Assembly (NCBI GenBank): GCA_030530775.1
Contig: JAUMUG010000002.1
Coordinates: 366,273 to 430,272 of the forward strand
Length of the DNA: 64,000 nt
Reading direction: 5' to 3'
Source: Lautropia sp.
GTDB taxonomy: Bacteria > Pseudomonadota > Gammaproteobacteria > Burkholderiales > Burkholderiaceae_E
Below are positions 1 to 9,363 of the stretch, piece after piece (positions within the stretch are counted from its first letter, which is position 1; every line of letters begins with the position of its first letter). The notes below the pieces were generated by a model, which was not told where the DNA came from, searched no databases, and saw only the letters and a list, made by a program, of their open reading frames with translations. The position numbers and the translations under genes were made by a program.

Positions 1-1550
1 TGGCCAAGCCGGCCGAGCAGACCCCGCTGATCGCTGCCGAAGCAGTACGCGTCCTGCACGAAGCCGGTGTGCCACGCGACGTGCTGCAACTGGTACCCGG
101 CGATGGCGTCCAAGTCGGTGCCCCACTGGTGGCCGATGCCCGTGTCGACGGCATCATGTTCACCGGCTCGACCGAAGTGGCCCGCATCATCACCGCGACA
201 CTGGCCGAGCGTCTGGCAGAAGACGGCAGCCCGGTGCCACTGATCGCCGAAACCGGCGGCCAGAACTGCATGATCGTCGACTCCTCGGCACTGACCGAAC
301 AAGTGGTGCAGGATGTGCTGGTATCGGCCTTCGATTCGGCCGGCCAGCGCTGCTCGGCACTGCGCGTACTATGCGTACAGGAAGACGCCGCCGACCGCGT
401 GCTGGCCATGCTGCAGGGGGCCACCCGGGAACTGCGCCAGGGCGATCCCAGCCTGCTGAGCACCGACGTCGGCCCGGTCATCGACACCGAAGCCCGCGAC
501 ACCATCGTCAATTACATCGACAAGATGCGCGCCGAGGGCTTCCGGGTCAGCCAGCCGGCGCTGGATCTCGCCGATCAGACGGCCATGGCCGCCGGCACCT
601 TCGTGCCACCGACCATCATCGAGATCAATAGCATCCGGGATCTGGGCCGCGAGGTGTTCGGTCCGGTCCTGCATGTGCTGCGCTATCGGCGCGACCGGCT
701 CGAAGCGCTGATCGACGACATCAACGGCACCGGCTACGGCCTGACCTTCGGCGTCCACACCCGTATCGACGAAACCGTCCAACAGCTACTCGAGCACATC
801 CACGCCGGCAACCTCTACGTCAATCGCAACATCGTCGGTGCCGTGGTCGGGGTGCAACCCTTCGGCGGCGAAGGTCTGTCCGGTACCGGGCCCAAAGCCG
901 GTGGCCCGCTCTATCTGAAGCGCCTGCTGTCACTACGCCCACTGGGTACGATGCCGGCCGACGAACGGAACCGGAAACTGATCGATTCCGTGCACACCTG
1001 GCTGGGCAGCGACAGCACGCTCAAGGCCGATGCCGGCGTACTGCAGCAATATGCACAGAATCTGCTGACAGCCTGCGCCGGCACCGTGGAACAGACCATG
1101 CCCGGCCCCACCGGCGAAGAAAACCTATACCGTCAGGAAGGTCGCGGCCGGGTCCTGTGCGTAGCCACCAGCCCGATCGGTGCCGTGGCGCAGCTGCTGA
1201 CCTGCCTTGCCACCGGCAACACGGCATTGTTCGTGGGCGACACCGCCGGGGGCAAACTGGCGGCCGATCTGCCGACCGTTCTGAAGGACCGGGTACAGAC
1301 CATCGCCGGCAACGAAATCGGCACCGCCCGCTTCGAAGCAGCCCTGCATGAAGGTGGTGCCGATGGACTGAAGCGTCTGAACCAGCTGTTGGCCAAGCGT
1401 GATGGTGCCATCGTCAACCTGCAGTCGCTGACCAGCGACCAGATTCGCCAGGGCAACTTCTACGGCAGCGAAATCCTGCTGGCCGAACGCTCGATCAGTA
1501 TCAACACCGCAGCAGCCGGTGGCAACGCCAGCCTGATGACGATCGGTTGA
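1..1550 (+). CDS. putA: Bifunctional proline dehydrogenase / glutamate-semialdehyde dehydrogenase PutA, C-terminal part (5' end outside window)
   Basis: The window opens inside this gene; reading from base 3 gives 515 residues. The visible part is the aldehyde dehydrogenase half, which oxidises L-glutamate-gamma-semialdehyde to glutamate with NAD+ in proline catabolism. The catalytic cysteine sits in SAGQRCSALR and the general-base glutamate in IAETGGQN. After the ALDH fold comes the C-terminal extension seen in long PutA proteins, ending in NTAAAGGNASLMTIG, a sequence typical of that tail. The proline dehydrogenase and any DNA-binding N-terminus are outside the window, so whether it is also a repressor cannot be judged. 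Identification is firm. Confidence 0.96.
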   Translation, partial: AKPAEQTPLIAAEAVRVLHEAGVPRDVLQLVPGDGVQVGAPLVADARVDGIMFTGSTEVARIITATLAERLAEDGSPVPLIAETGGQNCMIVDSSALTEQVVQDVLVSAFDSAGQRCSALRVLCVQEDAADRVLAMLQGATRELRQGDPSLLSTDVGPVIDTEARDTIVNYIDKMRAEGFRVSQPALDLADQTAMAAGTFVPPTIIEINSIRDLGREVFGPVLHVLRYRRDRLEALIDDINGTGYGLTFGVHTRIDETVQQLLEHIHAGNLYVNRNIVGAVVGVQPFGGEGLSGTGPKAGGPLYLKRLLSLRPLGTMPADERNRKLIDSVHTWLGSDSTLKADAGVLQQYAQNLLTACAGTVEQTMPGPTGEENLYRQEGRGRVLCVATSPIGAVAQLLTCLATGNTALFVGDTAGGKLAADLPTVLKDRVQTIAGNEIGTARFEAALHEGGADGLKRLNQLLAKRDGAIVNLQSLTSDQIRQGNFYGSEILLAERSISINTAAAGGNASLMTIG

Positions 1551-1819
1551 GCCGATGGGCGCCGGCTGAAGACCAGCCGGCCCGCAACATATGTCGCATC
1601 GTCGTCGGACACTGATTCAGGCCCTGATCACGCCCCCCCGAAACAGACGCCGCACGATCCGGCATTGCCTTAGAACAAACCCTGACAGGGCTTGCGCGAT
1701 GAGGTGTTGCCGAGATAAAACAGACGGTTCAGAAATTCGAGACCGGAATGCACATCCAAGCCCTCGGCAAACGATATGCAGACCGACGACATCCACCAAA
1801 AGAAAACAAGGGAGAAGAC

Positions 1820-3283
1820 ATGTTCACTCGGTTTCGCCAGCGGGAACAGTATCCATTCTGGTTCGACGTGGGCCCGCTGGTACTGACCACCATCATCCTG
1901 ATGGTGCAGTTCTTCATCTTCAATGACTACACCCCCCACGTACCGCTGATCATCGGTCTGTGCATCACCGGTCTCTTCACCTCCATCAAGGGTGGCAGCT
2001 GGACCGAGATGGAAAAGAGCATGTACAAGGTGATGAAAGTGGCGCTTCCCACTATGATCATCATCACCTGTGTGGGGATGACCATCGCCGCCTGGATCGC
2101 TTCCGGCACCGTTCCCACCATCCTCGATTTCGGCCTCGCCATCATGAAGCCGGAATTCTTCCTGCCGGCCTCCTGCATCCTGGCCACCGTCGTCTCGACT
2201 GCCACCGGCACCTCCTGGGGTACGGTCGGCACCGTCGGTCTGGCCGTCATGGGTATCGGCGAAGCCCTCGGCATTCCGGTTCACTGGACCGCCGGCGCCA
2301 TCGTTTCGGGAGCCTTCTTCGGTGACAAGATGTCGCCGTTGTCCGACACCACCAATCTGACGCCCGCCGTCGTCGACACCGACCTGATCAGCCACATCAA
2401 AGGGATGCTACCCAACACCATCCCGGCCTATCTGATCACCCTCATCGCCTATGCCTGGATCGGCATGGACTACGGCGAGGCCTCTGCCGGCACGATGCAG
2501 GTACGTGAAGCACTGCAGAGCACCATCCACACCAACTTCAAACTCGGCTGGATCACGCTGATTCCACCCCTCGTGGTCATCTACATGAGCTACCGTAAGT
2601 ACTCGGTGATGGGCACGCTGTGTACCGGTGTCTTCCTCGGTACCCTGATCGCCATCTTCTATCAGGGCCTGGAGATGAGCAAAGTATCCGGCATCCTGAT
2701 GAATGGCTACGTTGCCACCACCGGCCAGGAATACGTCGACAAACTGCTGTCCAAAGGCGGTATCTTGGCCATGGGCTGGGTGATCAGCATGATGATGCTG
2801 TCACTGGCCTTCGTGGGCGCGCTCGAGCACTTCGGCACCTTCCGTGCCCTGCTGCGTCAAATCCAGAAACTGGTCAAATCGCGCTTCTCGCTGGTGGCCA
2901 CCTCGGCCAGCATCGTGCTCGCCGTCAGCGTCATCGCCGGTGAGGTCTACACATCGATCGTGCTGCCCGGCCGCCTGATGAAAGCCAAGTACGCCGAAAT
3001 GGGCTATCAGACGACCACCCTGTCTCGCACCATCGAAGACTGGGGCACACTGCTCTCTCCGCTGATTCCCTGGAACAACGGTGGCGCCTTCGTCGCCGGC
3101 GCCCTGGGCATCACCACCTTCGTCTACGCCCCCTTCGCGCTGTTCTGCTGGCTGTCGCCGTTGATCGGCCTGATCTACGCCGCGGCAGGCTGGTTCATTC
3201 CCCAAGACCCGACCGGCCCTCACCAGATCGCCGACGAAGACATGCGCGAGATCGCCGAAGACGCCGAGGGCTACATCACCTGA
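1820..3283 (+). CDS. nhaC: NhaC-family Na+/H+ antiporter
   Basis: 487-residue polytopic inner-membrane protein of the NhaC family, exchanging cytoplasmic Na+ for protons. A longer open frame exists upstream, but the ATG at 1820 is preferred because it follows AAGGGAGA at good spacing and begins directly with a short cytoplasmic segment and the first membrane helix (FDVGPLVLTTIILMVQFFIF region). The conserved glycine/serine/threonine-rich core (VVSTATGTSWGTVGTVGLA) and FFGDKMSPLSDTTNL are typical of NhaC. It stands alone between putA and an HxlR regulator and ends before a clear intrinsic terminator. Together with Na+-NQR and NhaA in this window it points to active sodium cycling. An amino-acid/Na+ antiport role, as in some NhaC relatives, cannot be excluded. 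Confidence 0.9.
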   Translation: MFTRFRQREQYPFWFDVGPLVLTTIILMVQFFIFNDYTPHVPLIIGLCITGLFTSIKGGSWTEMEKSMYKVMKVALPTMIIITCVGMTIAAWIASGTVPTILDFGLAIMKPEFFLPASCILATVVSTATGTSWGTVGTVGLAVMGIGEALGIPVHWTAGAIVSGAFFGDKMSPLSDTTNLTPAVVDTDLISHIKGMLPNTIPAYLITLIAYAWIGMDYGEASAGTMQVREALQSTIHTNFKLGWITLIPPLVVIYMSYRKYSVMGTLCTGVFLGTLIAIFYQGLEMSKVSGILMNGYVATTGQEYVDKLLSKGGILAMGWVISMMMLSLAFVGALEHFGTFRALLRQIQKLVKSRFSLVATSASIVLAVSVIAGEVYTSIVLPGRLMKAKYAEMGYQTTTLSRTIEDWGTLLSPLIPWNNGGAFVAGALGITTFVYAPFALFCWLSPLIGLIYAAAGWFIPQDPTGPHQIADEDMREIAEDAEGYIT

Positions 3284-3425
3284 TCGGCCCGTCAGGCTGC
3301 CGAGCGGTGCCCATCCGGCACCGCTGGCCATCCGGCCCCGCGCAGCCCGTGAGCCGGAGCGGATCAGGTGCCGGGCGCGCTCTGCAAAAGCCCCGCCCGC
3401 CACCGGACCGCGAGCGCAGTACCCG

Positions 3426-3462
3426 ACCGGCCAGGCCTGTTCGCAGACCGGCCGGTTTTTTT
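3426..3462 (+). terminator. Intrinsic terminator downstream of nhaC
   Basis: Inverted repeat ACCGGCC ... GGCCGGT followed directly by a run of seven T on the plus strand, about 140 bp after the nhaC stop. No other plus-strand gene lies between, so it most likely ends the nhaC transcript. Confidence 0.75.
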
Positions 3463-3608
3463 CCGTGAACGGATATCTGCAGACAGTGCCGTTCCAGTCA
3501 CCGCACGCGGTTTCGGCATTTTTCCGACGGCTCAAACCACCCGAGGTGTACGGCCGGCCGCAGACGGCCACTTTCGACCAAAACCGTGCCGTTCGGACAA
3601 AACAGTGA

Positions 3609-4031
3609 TCATACGAGCTGGGCATCCGCACATGGCGCTGCGTGACATGCCGCCGCCGGTAGCCTGGATGAACAGTCGGCTTGAGACGCACCGCCCTTGG
3701 CAAGGCACATTTCCACCACATTGCCGTGCCGGCTGTCGTAATCACGGCTCCAGTGGCACAACATCCTCAGCGCCGGTTCGAGACTTGCGCCGTCTTCGGT
3801 CAGGTAGTATTCGACCCGTGGCGGGACTTCCGTATAGACACGCCGTTCGATGAGACCGTCGGTCGCAAGCTGGCGGAGTTGTTCTGTCAACACTTTCTGA
3901 CTGATACCTTCCAACCTCTGCAGTAAATCGCGGGGGCGTTTGGCACCGGCATACAGGTGGTAGAGAATCAAACACTTCCATTTCCCACCGACCAGTTTCA
4001 TGGCCAAATCTATCGCTGAAATTTTTTTCAT
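3609..4031 (-). CDS. HxlR-family winged-helix transcriptional regulator
   Basis: 140 residues. The N-terminal two thirds match the HxlR DNA-binding fold: the GGKWKCLILYHL start helix, then RPRDLLQRLEGISQKVLTEQLRQL (recognition helix) and the wing VYTEVPPRVEYYLTEDG. HxlR proteins commonly sense reactive electrophiles, quinones or oxidants through cysteines; here the cysteines are near the C-terminus (MCLAKGG, ADCSS, ACHAAPC), a tail longer than usual. It is transcribed away from the carboxymuconolactone-decarboxylase-like gene at 4558 and the shared upstream region carries a palindrome at 4061-4070, so that gene is a plausible target. Function beyond family is inference. Confidence 0.85.
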   Translation of the reverse strand: MKKISAIDLAMKLVGGKWKCLILYHLYAGAKRPRDLLQRLEGISQKVLTEQLRQLATDGLIERRVYTEVPPRVEYYLTEDGASLEPALRMLCHWSRDYDSRHGNVVEMCLAKGGASQADCSSRLPAAACHAAPCADAQLV

Positions 4032-4058
4032 TACCTGACCTTGTATTTTGCCTAAAAC

Positions 4059-4094
4059 TTACCTTAAGGTTCGTATCGGACTTCTGAGTACCTT
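4059..4094. promoter_or_regulatory. Candidate HxlR operator region
   Basis: A perfect 10-bp palindrome ACCTTAAGGT lies at 4061-4070, 30 bp upstream of the HxlR start, and its left half TACCTTA recurs at 4088-4094 about 29 bp away. This is the region from which the HxlR gene is transcribed leftwards. Its role as an operator is inferred from position and symmetry only. Confidence 0.35.
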
Positions 4095-4445
4095 ATTTCA
4101 TAATCAATTTACCAACGCTATACTGAACGGGCAGTTCGATTCCACGGTAGTCTACCTTGCAGAATCCCGAAGATCCGCATATTCACTGGCCTCTGGGGTA
4201 ATCCGGACAAGCAAGCCCCCAGAAATCGGGATGAAAGTATTCGGAAACTGGGAGAAAAACAGGAGACAGACATTCCGTTGCAGGACATCGGAATCGGGCC
4301 CGAGGAATGACCGTCGAGCCGGGCTACCGGGCCGTGGACGCGGACAACCCGGAAGTGAAGCGGCTTCACCGGGGGCAGACACCATGCGGCGGCGGCCCGT
4401 CTGGGGCCGGGCGGTTTTCAGTGGGTCATGACGACTCCGTTCAAC
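4095..4445. other. Non-coding stretch in the 3.5-6.0 kb island
   Basis: About 350 bp between the candidate operator and the left inverted repeat. Open frames here overlap on both strands and show no family resemblance. An AT-rich patch around 4090-4200 may hold promoter sequence; nothing more specific is visible. Confidence 0.4.
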
Positions 4446-4536
4446 CGGTCGACGCCGGGCGTGGACGGACGGAATCGGGCCGTGTTGGCTTCTCGTCGAT
4501 CGGATTCGGCGTGACGGATGGATTTTTCGGGCCGGC
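4446..4536 (+). repeat. Left arm of ~87-bp inverted repeat flanking the CMD-like gene
   Basis: This segment is repeated in inverse orientation at 5018-5103. The two copies share a long identical core (GGCTTCTCGTCGATCGGATT and neighbouring bases) with only a few substitutions and a short indel near the outer end. The arms enclose the gene at 4558-4980. The ribosome-binding site of that gene lies immediately inside the left arm. Confidence 0.85.
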
Positions 4537-4557
4537 CAATCAATCTCAGGAGATTTT

Positions 4558-4980
4558 ATGAAAAAATTGATTGCAGCGTTAGCGTTGATTGGGTGTGTGA
4601 CGACGAGCCATGCACAAGAAAACGGACAAACCGCAACGACCGACAGTCTTGCCGCCCAAGCTCCGACACAGGTTACGATAGGTCGAGAAAGGCTGGGAAA
4701 ATTCGCGCCTAAATTTGCCGAAATCAACGACGACATCGTATATGGCCAAATCTGGTCGAGAGAACAGGAACTGCCGCTCAGGGAGCGTTCCATGATCACC
4801 ATCGCCGCCATGATCGCCAGTAACAATTTCGACCAGTTGAAATTCCAAATGGAACGCGCCAAAGCATACGGTGTGACCAAACAGGAAATGTCCGAACTCA
4901 TTACCCATCTGTCGTTCTATGTCGGCGGACCGAGGGCATGGTCGGCCTTTGAGCGTGCAATAGAGGTTTACGGCGAATAA
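4558..4980 (+). CDS. Exported carboxymuconolactone-decarboxylase-family (AhpD-like fold) protein
   Basis: 140 residues starting at an ATG preceded by CAGGAGA. Residues 1-20 form a signal peptide (KK, hydrophobic core, cleavage after SHA). The mature part matches the all-helical CMD family: REQELPLRERSMITIAAMIA followed by FQMERAKAYGVTKQEMSELITHLSFYVGGPRAWSAF. The CxxC of AhpD peroxidases is absent, so a peroxidase role is unlikely; the family includes decarboxylases and uncharacterised periplasmic members. Base composition and codon use are more AT-rich than in neighbours, and the gene sits alone between two arms of an inverted repeat beside an HxlR regulator, which suggests acquisition by transfer. 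Exact substrate unknown. Confidence 0.85.
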   Translation: MKKLIAALALIGCVTTSHAQENGQTATTDSLAAQAPTQVTIGRERLGKFAPKFAEINDDIVYGQIWSREQELPLRERSMITIAAMIASNNFDQLKFQMERAKAYGVTKQEMSELITHLSFYVGGPRAWSAFERAIEVYGE

Positions 4981-4982
4981 CG

Positions 4983-5008
4983 CCCTTTTCTCCCCGAAAG
5001 GGAGGGAT
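4983..5008 (+). terminator. Weak hairpin after the CMD-like gene
   Basis: CCCTTT ... AAAGGG stem of 6 bp starting 3 bp past the stop codon, followed by a short T-containing stretch. Could end the transcript, but the T-run is poor. Confidence 0.35.
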
Positions 5009-5017
5009 TTCATCTAG

Positions 5018-5103
5018 TCGGCCCGTAAAATCCATCCGTCACGCCGAATCCGATCGACGAGAAGCCAACGCGGCCCGATTCCGTCCGTGCCCAACGTCGA
5101 CCG
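5018..5103 (-). repeat. Right arm of ~87-bp inverted repeat flanking the CMD-like gene
   Basis: Reverse complement of the arm at 4446-4536, with the same outer end (CGGTCGACG) pointing outward on both sides. No third copy was noticed elsewhere in the window. Confidence 0.85.
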
Positions 5104-5832
5104 ATGTGGACAGCAGCGCACACAGTACAAAGAAATGTAATGACCCAGCAGAACCTGCACAGTTCATGCCTCCAAGCATGACATCTATGTCCGATGATCG
5201 GAACAGCCCCAGCCACCACACCGGCTCTCCGACCGGGGATTCACTCCAGATCCCGGGAACGTCGGAATCTCCCATGTCACCTTGGCGGCGCCCCCGCATC
5301 CTGCGGGACCGACGCCCGCCGAGGCCGGACACCGTGACGTTTCGACCTCCACCCGCCGCATTCCACCCTGGAGCCGGCCCCGATGCCGGAAAAGCCGGGC
5401 CACCGCTCTCCATTTTCCGTTGCTCCAAAAGCCTGCCCATCCACGCTTTTCCGTTGCGTCGAATCTTGCCTGGGCCGTTTCCTGGCGACAAACCCGCGAC
5501 GAATCACGACATGGTAGCAGCCATTCATGAGAACGGACTCCCATCGAGATGACGAGACGGCTTGCGGCAAAAACGATCACCAATACAGACGACGGCCGCC
5601 CCGCTCACGACCGGCCCTTCCTGCCGGATTATCAATGCCCGTCGACTATTTATTATCCCATCGTCGATAGTCGTTATCGATCGAGTAGACGAATATTCAC
5701 GCCTCGTGCACCATTCTTCCACTCGGCGCATTACCTGATCATCAGTATCTTTGTCAACGCCAAAAAGCGGTTTCTCTGATCCAGGTCATATCGAGTCTAA
5801 ATCCCACCCGCGGTGCCAGACAGGGGCAACGA
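5104..5832. other. Long non-coding stretch upstream of nqr
   Basis: About 730 bp without a supported gene. Open frames on both strands look like compositional artefacts. Visible structure: a GC-rich hairpin-prone block around 5285-5330, and an AT-rich block at about 5640-5700 with the inverted pair CGACTAT / ATAGTCG. The AT-rich part may hold the nqr promoter, but no convincing -35/-10 pair could be chosen. Confidence 0.45.
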
Positions 5833-5858
5833 GACAGACGATAATAAAGGAGTCTGTC
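5833..5858 (+). promoter_or_regulatory. Hairpin enclosing the Shine-Dalgarno of a short leader ORF
   Basis: Perfect 7-bp arms GACAGAC (5833-5839) and GTCTGTC (5852-5858) enclose a loop that contains the strong ribosome-binding sequence AAAGGAG (5846-5852). The hairpin ends immediately before the ATG at 5859. Folded, it would hinder translation of the leader peptide. Confidence 0.45.
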
Positions 5859-5894
5859 ATGCATCTCGTGGCACGACGACGCTTTCTTTGCTGA
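5859..5894 (+). CDS. Candidate 11-residue leader peptide upstream of nqrA
   Basis: ATG at 5859 follows AAAGGAG by 6 bases and encodes MHLVARRRFLC before a TGA stop, 120 bp upstream of nqrA. The ribosome-binding site is better than that of nqrA itself. Three consecutive arginine codons and a terminal cysteine codon are the kind of content seen in attenuator or sensor leader peptides, but no homologous leader is claimed. It is in no known family. The case rests on the Shine-Dalgarno, the hairpin around it and its position; it may be chance. Confidence 0.35.
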   Translation: MHLVARRRFLC

Positions 5895-6013
5895 ATCAAA
5901 CACTTAGCAAGACAGCCCCACGTTCTGCGAAAAACATCGGCATTGAAGACGGCGACGGTCGTTTATTCGTAGAATTCTGCTACATCCAAGTAGAGTGAAT
6001 AGGCACGAACGAG

Positions 6014-7363
6014 ATGGTCAAGATCAAGCGTGGCCTGGATATTCCCATTTCCGGCACGCCTGTCCAGCAGATCAGTGACGCCAAGCCAGTGCGCAGCGTC
6101 GCGGTCATCGGTTTCGACTACAACGGTCTGAAACCGACCATGGCTGTACAGGTGGGTGACCGGGTCAGGAAAGGCCAACCCCTGTTTTCCGACAAAACGA
6201 ACCCCGGCGTGCACATGACCGCCCCCGCCGCTGGCGTCGTCAGCGCCATCCACCGGGGGGAACGCCGTGTCCTGCAATCCGTCGTCATCGATGTGGCCGG
6301 CGAAGACAAGGAGGACAGCGAAATCCAGTTCGCCCGCTTCGATGCCGGTCAGCTGGACGGCCTGAGCGATGCGGAGGTCCGGGAGAATCTCCAAGCCTCG
6401 GGGCTCTGGGTCGCACTGCGCACCCGGCCCTACAGCAAGACCCCCCGAATCGACGCCAAGGCCGCGGCCATTTTCGTCACGGCCATCGATACCCATCCGC
6501 TGGCCGCCGATCCGGTCACGGTCATCCAGACCCAGGCCGATGCCTTCAGGCACGGGCTGCAGGTGTTGCTACGGCTGGCGCCCGTCTATCTCTGCAAGGC
6601 CCCCGGTGCACAGCTGCCCGGCGAGAACTTGCCCGGCCTCGAGGTCGAAAGCTTCGAAGGCCCGCACCCGGCCGGCCTGCCCGGCACGCACATCCACTTC
6701 CTCCACCCGGTCGACACCACGCGCACCGTCTGGCAGATCGGCTATCAGGATGTGATCGCCGTCGGCAAGCTGTTCACCACCGGGCGCCTCTGGACCGAGC
6801 GGGTGGTTGCCCTGGCCGGTCCGGTCGTCAGGCTCCCCCGCCTGGTGCGCACCCGCCTGGGCGCCAACCTCGGCGAACTGACCCGCGGCGAGCTCGAAGG
6901 CAACGACAACCGGGTGGTCTCCGGCTCACTGCTCGGTGGCCGCATCGCCCGTGGCGCCTGCGATTTCCTCGGCCGTTTCCATCTGCAGGTCAGCTGCCTG
7001 GCCGAAGGCACCGACCGGCAGATGTTCCATTTCCTGCGCCCCGGCTTCGACAAGCACTCGGTCACCGGCGCCTTCATCTGGGGACTGCTGGGCCGCAAGC
7101 CGCTGGACATGACCACCACCACCAACGGCAGCCCACGTGCCATGGTGCCGACCGGCAGCTATGAAGCCGTGATGCCGTTGGACATCCTGGCGACGCAGCT
7201 GCTGCGCGCGCTGATCGTGGGTGACACCGCCATGGCGCAGAAACTCGGCTGCCTCGAGCTGGATGAAGAAGACCTGGCACTCTGTACCTACGTCTGTGCC
7301 GGCAAATATGAGTATGGCCCGATTCTGCGGGACAACCTGACCCGTATCGAGAAGGAGGGCTGA
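6014..7363 (+). CDS. nqrA: Na+-translocating NADH:ubiquinone reductase subunit A
   Basis: 449 residues, the normal size for NqrA, the peripheral cytoplasmic subunit that contributes to quinone binding. The N-terminus ([16 protein letters not shown]), the [19 protein letters not shown] barrel-sandwich segment, the [16 protein letters not shown] motif and the C-terminal cysteine-containing segment ([13 protein letters not shown]) are characteristic. It is the first gene of a six-gene operon; nqrB starts 3 bp after its stop, implying translational coupling. The start codon is supported by family alignment, although the ribosome-binding site (GAACGAG) is weak, which is notable given the stronger site on the leader ORF upstream. 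Confidence 0.97.
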   Translation: MVKIKRGLDIPISGTPVQQISDAKPVRSVAVIGFDYNGLKPTMAVQVGDRVRKGQPLFSDKTNPGVHMTAPAAGVVSAIHRGERRVLQSVVIDVAGEDKEDSEIQFARFDAGQLDGLSDAEVRENLQASGLWVALRTRPYSKTPRIDAKAAAIFVTAIDTHPLAADPVTVIQTQADAFRHGLQVLLRLAPVYLCKAPGAQLPGENLPGLEVESFEGPHPAGLPGTHIHFLHPVDTTRTVWQIGYQDVIAVGKLFTTGRLWTERVVALAGPVVRLPRLVRTRLGANLGELTRGELEGNDNRVVSGSLLGGRIARGACDFLGRFHLQVSCLAEGTDRQMFHFLRPGFDKHSVTGAFIWGLLGRKPLDMTTTTNGSPRAMVPTGSYEAVMPLDILATQLLRALIVGDTAMAQKLGCLELDEEDLALCTYVCAGKYEYGPILRDNLTRIEKEG

Positions 7364-7366
7364 TCC

Positions 7367-8581
7367 ATGAAGGCTTTGAGAGCACTGCTGGACAAGGTCG
7401 AACCGTTCGTCCAAAAGGGCGGCAAGTTCGAAAAATTCTATGCGCTGTACGAAGCGGCCGATACCTTCCTGTACCGGCCGGGACTGGTCACCCGGACCAC
7501 CGCCCACGTGCGCGACAGCATCGACCTGAAGCGCATGATGATCCTGGTCTGGCTCTGTACCTTCCCGCCGATGCTGTTCGGTATGTGGAACGTCGGCCAT
7601 CAGGCCAACCTGGTCTTTGCCGCCCAACCCGATCTGCTGGCGGCACAGACCGGCTGGCACTTCCAGGTGATCCGGATGCTGGCGGGCTTCGACCCGGCCA
7701 GCCTCTATGACAACCTGATCCATGGTGCCGTCTATTTCCTGCCGATCTATGCCGTCACTTTTGCGGTCGGTGGTTTCTGGGAAGGGCTGTTCGCCACCGT
7801 GCGGGGTCACGAGATCAACGAGGGGTTCTTCGTCACCTCGGTGCTGTTCGCCCTCACCCTGCCGCCCACGATTCCACTGTGGCAGGTGGCGCTGGGCATC
7901 AGCTTCGGGGTGGTGCTGGGCAAGGAAGTGTTCGGCGGCACCGGCAAAAACTTCGTCAACCCCGCCCTGGCCGGGCGCGCTTTCCTGTTCTTCGCCTATC
8001 CGGCAGCCATGTCGGGCGATGCGGTCTGGAACGTGGTCGACGGCTACGCCGGTGCCACCGCGCTGAGCCAGACCTCCTCGGCCGGCCTGGCGTCGTTGAG
8101 CGAAAGTGGTCTGAGCTGGGGCAATGCCTTCCTCGGCTTCATGCCCGGCTCCATCGGTGAAACCAGCACGCTGGCCATCATGATCGGCGGTTGCATCCTG
8201 CTGGCCACCCGCATCGCCGCCTGGCGCATCGTCGCCGGCGTGATGATCGGCATGGTCGCCCTGAGCACGCTGTTCAACCTGATCGGTTCGGATTCCAACC
8301 CGATGTTCGGCGTGCCCTGGTACTGGCATCTGGTGCTGGGAGGCTTTGCCTTCGGTATGTTCTTCATGGCCACCGACCCGGTTTCGGCCTCGATGACCAA
8401 CACCGGCAAGTGGATTTTCGGAGCCCTGATCGGGGTGATGGTGGTGATGATCCGCGTGATCAACCCTGCTTTCCCGGAAGGCATGATGCTCGCCATTCTC
8501 TTTGGCAACCTGTTTGCCCCGCTGATCGACCACTATGTCGTTCAGGCAAACATCAAGCGGAGGGCCAAACGCCGTGTCTAA
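7367..8581 (+). CDS. nqrB: Na+-translocating NADH:ubiquinone reductase subunit B
   Basis: 404-residue polytopic inner-membrane subunit with about ten helices. It carries covalently bound FMN on a threonine; the flavinylation motif [10 protein letters not shown] is visible near residue 225, the sequence recognised by the ApbE flavin transferase encoded at 18670. The subunit also holds riboflavin and forms part of the Na+ path. It sits 3 bp after nqrA and overlaps the nqrC start by 8 bp, so the operon is tightly coupled. Confidence 0.97.
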   Translation: MKALRALLDKVEPFVQKGGKFEKFYALYEAADTFLYRPGLVTRTTAHVRDSIDLKRMMILVWLCTFPPMLFGMWNVGHQANLVFAAQPDLLAAQTGWHFQVIRMLAGFDPASLYDNLIHGAVYFLPIYAVTFAVGGFWEGLFATVRGHEINEGFFVTSVLFALTLPPTIPLWQVALGISFGVVLGKEVFGGTGKNFVNPALAGRAFLFFAYPAAMSGDAVWNVVDGYAGATALSQTSSAGLASLSESGLSWGNAFLGFMPGSIGETSTLAIMIGGCILLATRIAAWRIVAGVMIGMVALSTLFNLIGSDSNPMFGVPWYWHLVLGGFAFGMFFMATDPVSASMTNTGKWIFGALIGVMVVMIRVINPAFPEGMMLAILFGNLFAPLIDHYVVQANIKRRAKRRV

Positions 8582-9362
8582 ACCCCAAGAATCGATAGGC
8601 CGCACGCTGACGGTGGCCCTGGGCGTCTGCCTGGTCTGTTCGATCGTGGTCTCCAGTGCTGCCGTCGGCCTCAAACCCACGCAGCAGGTCAACCAGCAGC
8701 TCGACAAACAGCGCAACATCCTGGTCATTGCCGGTCTGGCACAGGCCGATGCCCCTGCCGACGAAGTGCAGCGCGTCTTCAAGGAGAAGATCAAGGCACG
8801 CGTCGTCGATCTGGACACCGGCCGTTATTCCGATGCCCAGAACCCCGACACCTTCGATCCTCTGCTGGCAGCCAAGGATCCGGCGCAGTCCAAGGCGCTC
8901 GGTACGGCCGACGACATCGCCTCGATCAAGCGCCGCGAGAAGCAAACCGTCGTCTATCTGGTCGAGAACGATCAGGGGCTCGAAACGGTGATTCTGCCAG
9001 TGCGCGGCTATGGCCTGTGGTCCACCCTGTACGGCTTCATGGCCCTGAAGCAGGATCTGAAGACCGTCGCCGGCTTCGGCTTTTATCAACATGCCGAAAC
9101 GGCGGGTCTGGGCGGTGAGGTCGACAACCCGCGCTGGCGGGGCCTGTGGCCCGGCAAGCAGGTCTTCGATCAGGACGGCAAGCTCGACATCACCATCATC
9201 AAAGGCAACGTCGACCGCAGCAGCCCGCGTGCGGCGCATCAGGTGGACGGCATCGCCGGTGCGACACTGACCAGCAACGGCGTCAACAACCTGCTGAGAT
9301 ATTGGCTGGGCCCCAATGGCTTCGGCCCGTATCTGGCTCAACTGCGCGAGGAAGGCAACTGA
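8574..9362 (+). CDS. nqrC: Na+-translocating NADH:ubiquinone reductase subunit C
   Basis: 262 residues. The open frame extends further upstream, but the GTG at 8574, preceded by AGCGGAGGG and giving [20 protein letters not shown], fits the family N-terminus with its single membrane helix. The periplasmic FMN domain carries the flavinylation motif [14 protein letters not shown] near the C-terminus, the second ApbE target in the complex. Overlaps the nqrB end by 8 bp; nqrD starts 1 bp after the stop. Confidence 0.96.
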   Translation: MSKPQESIGRTLTVALGVCLVCSIVVSSAAVGLKPTQQVNQQLDKQRNILVIAGLAQADAPADEVQRVFKEKIKARVVDLDTGRYSDAQNPDTFDPLLAAKDPAQSKALGTADDIASIKRREKQTVVYLVENDQGLETVILPVRGYGLWSTLYGFMALKQDLKTVAGFGFYQHAETAGLGGEVDNPRWRGLWPGKQVFDQDGKLDITIIKGNVDRSSPRAAHQVDGIAGATLTSNGVNNLLRYWLGPNGFGPYLAQLREEGN

Positions 9363-9363
9363 T

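Noticed and set aside
570..590. TCAGACGGCC inside putA resembling part of an uptake sequence
   Set aside because: It lacks the leading T of the core 10-mer and lies in a conserved coding region; chance match.
3303..3325. AGCGGTGCC / GGCACCGCT hairpin just after nhaC
   Set aside because: No T-tract follows; the terminator at 3426-3462 is much better.
5106..5583. Overlapping open frames on both strands in the island
   Set aside because: Arg/Pro/Gly-rich translations without family motifs or a good ribosome-binding site; treated as non-coding.
5880..5893. Possible FNR box before nqrA (GCTGAATCAA region)
   Set aside because: Only the right half-site matches; the left half does not resemble TTGAT at the needed spacing.
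6926..8818. Open frame of 630 codons on the minus strand
   Set aside because: Antisense to nqrA-nqrB-nqrC; no family resemblance.
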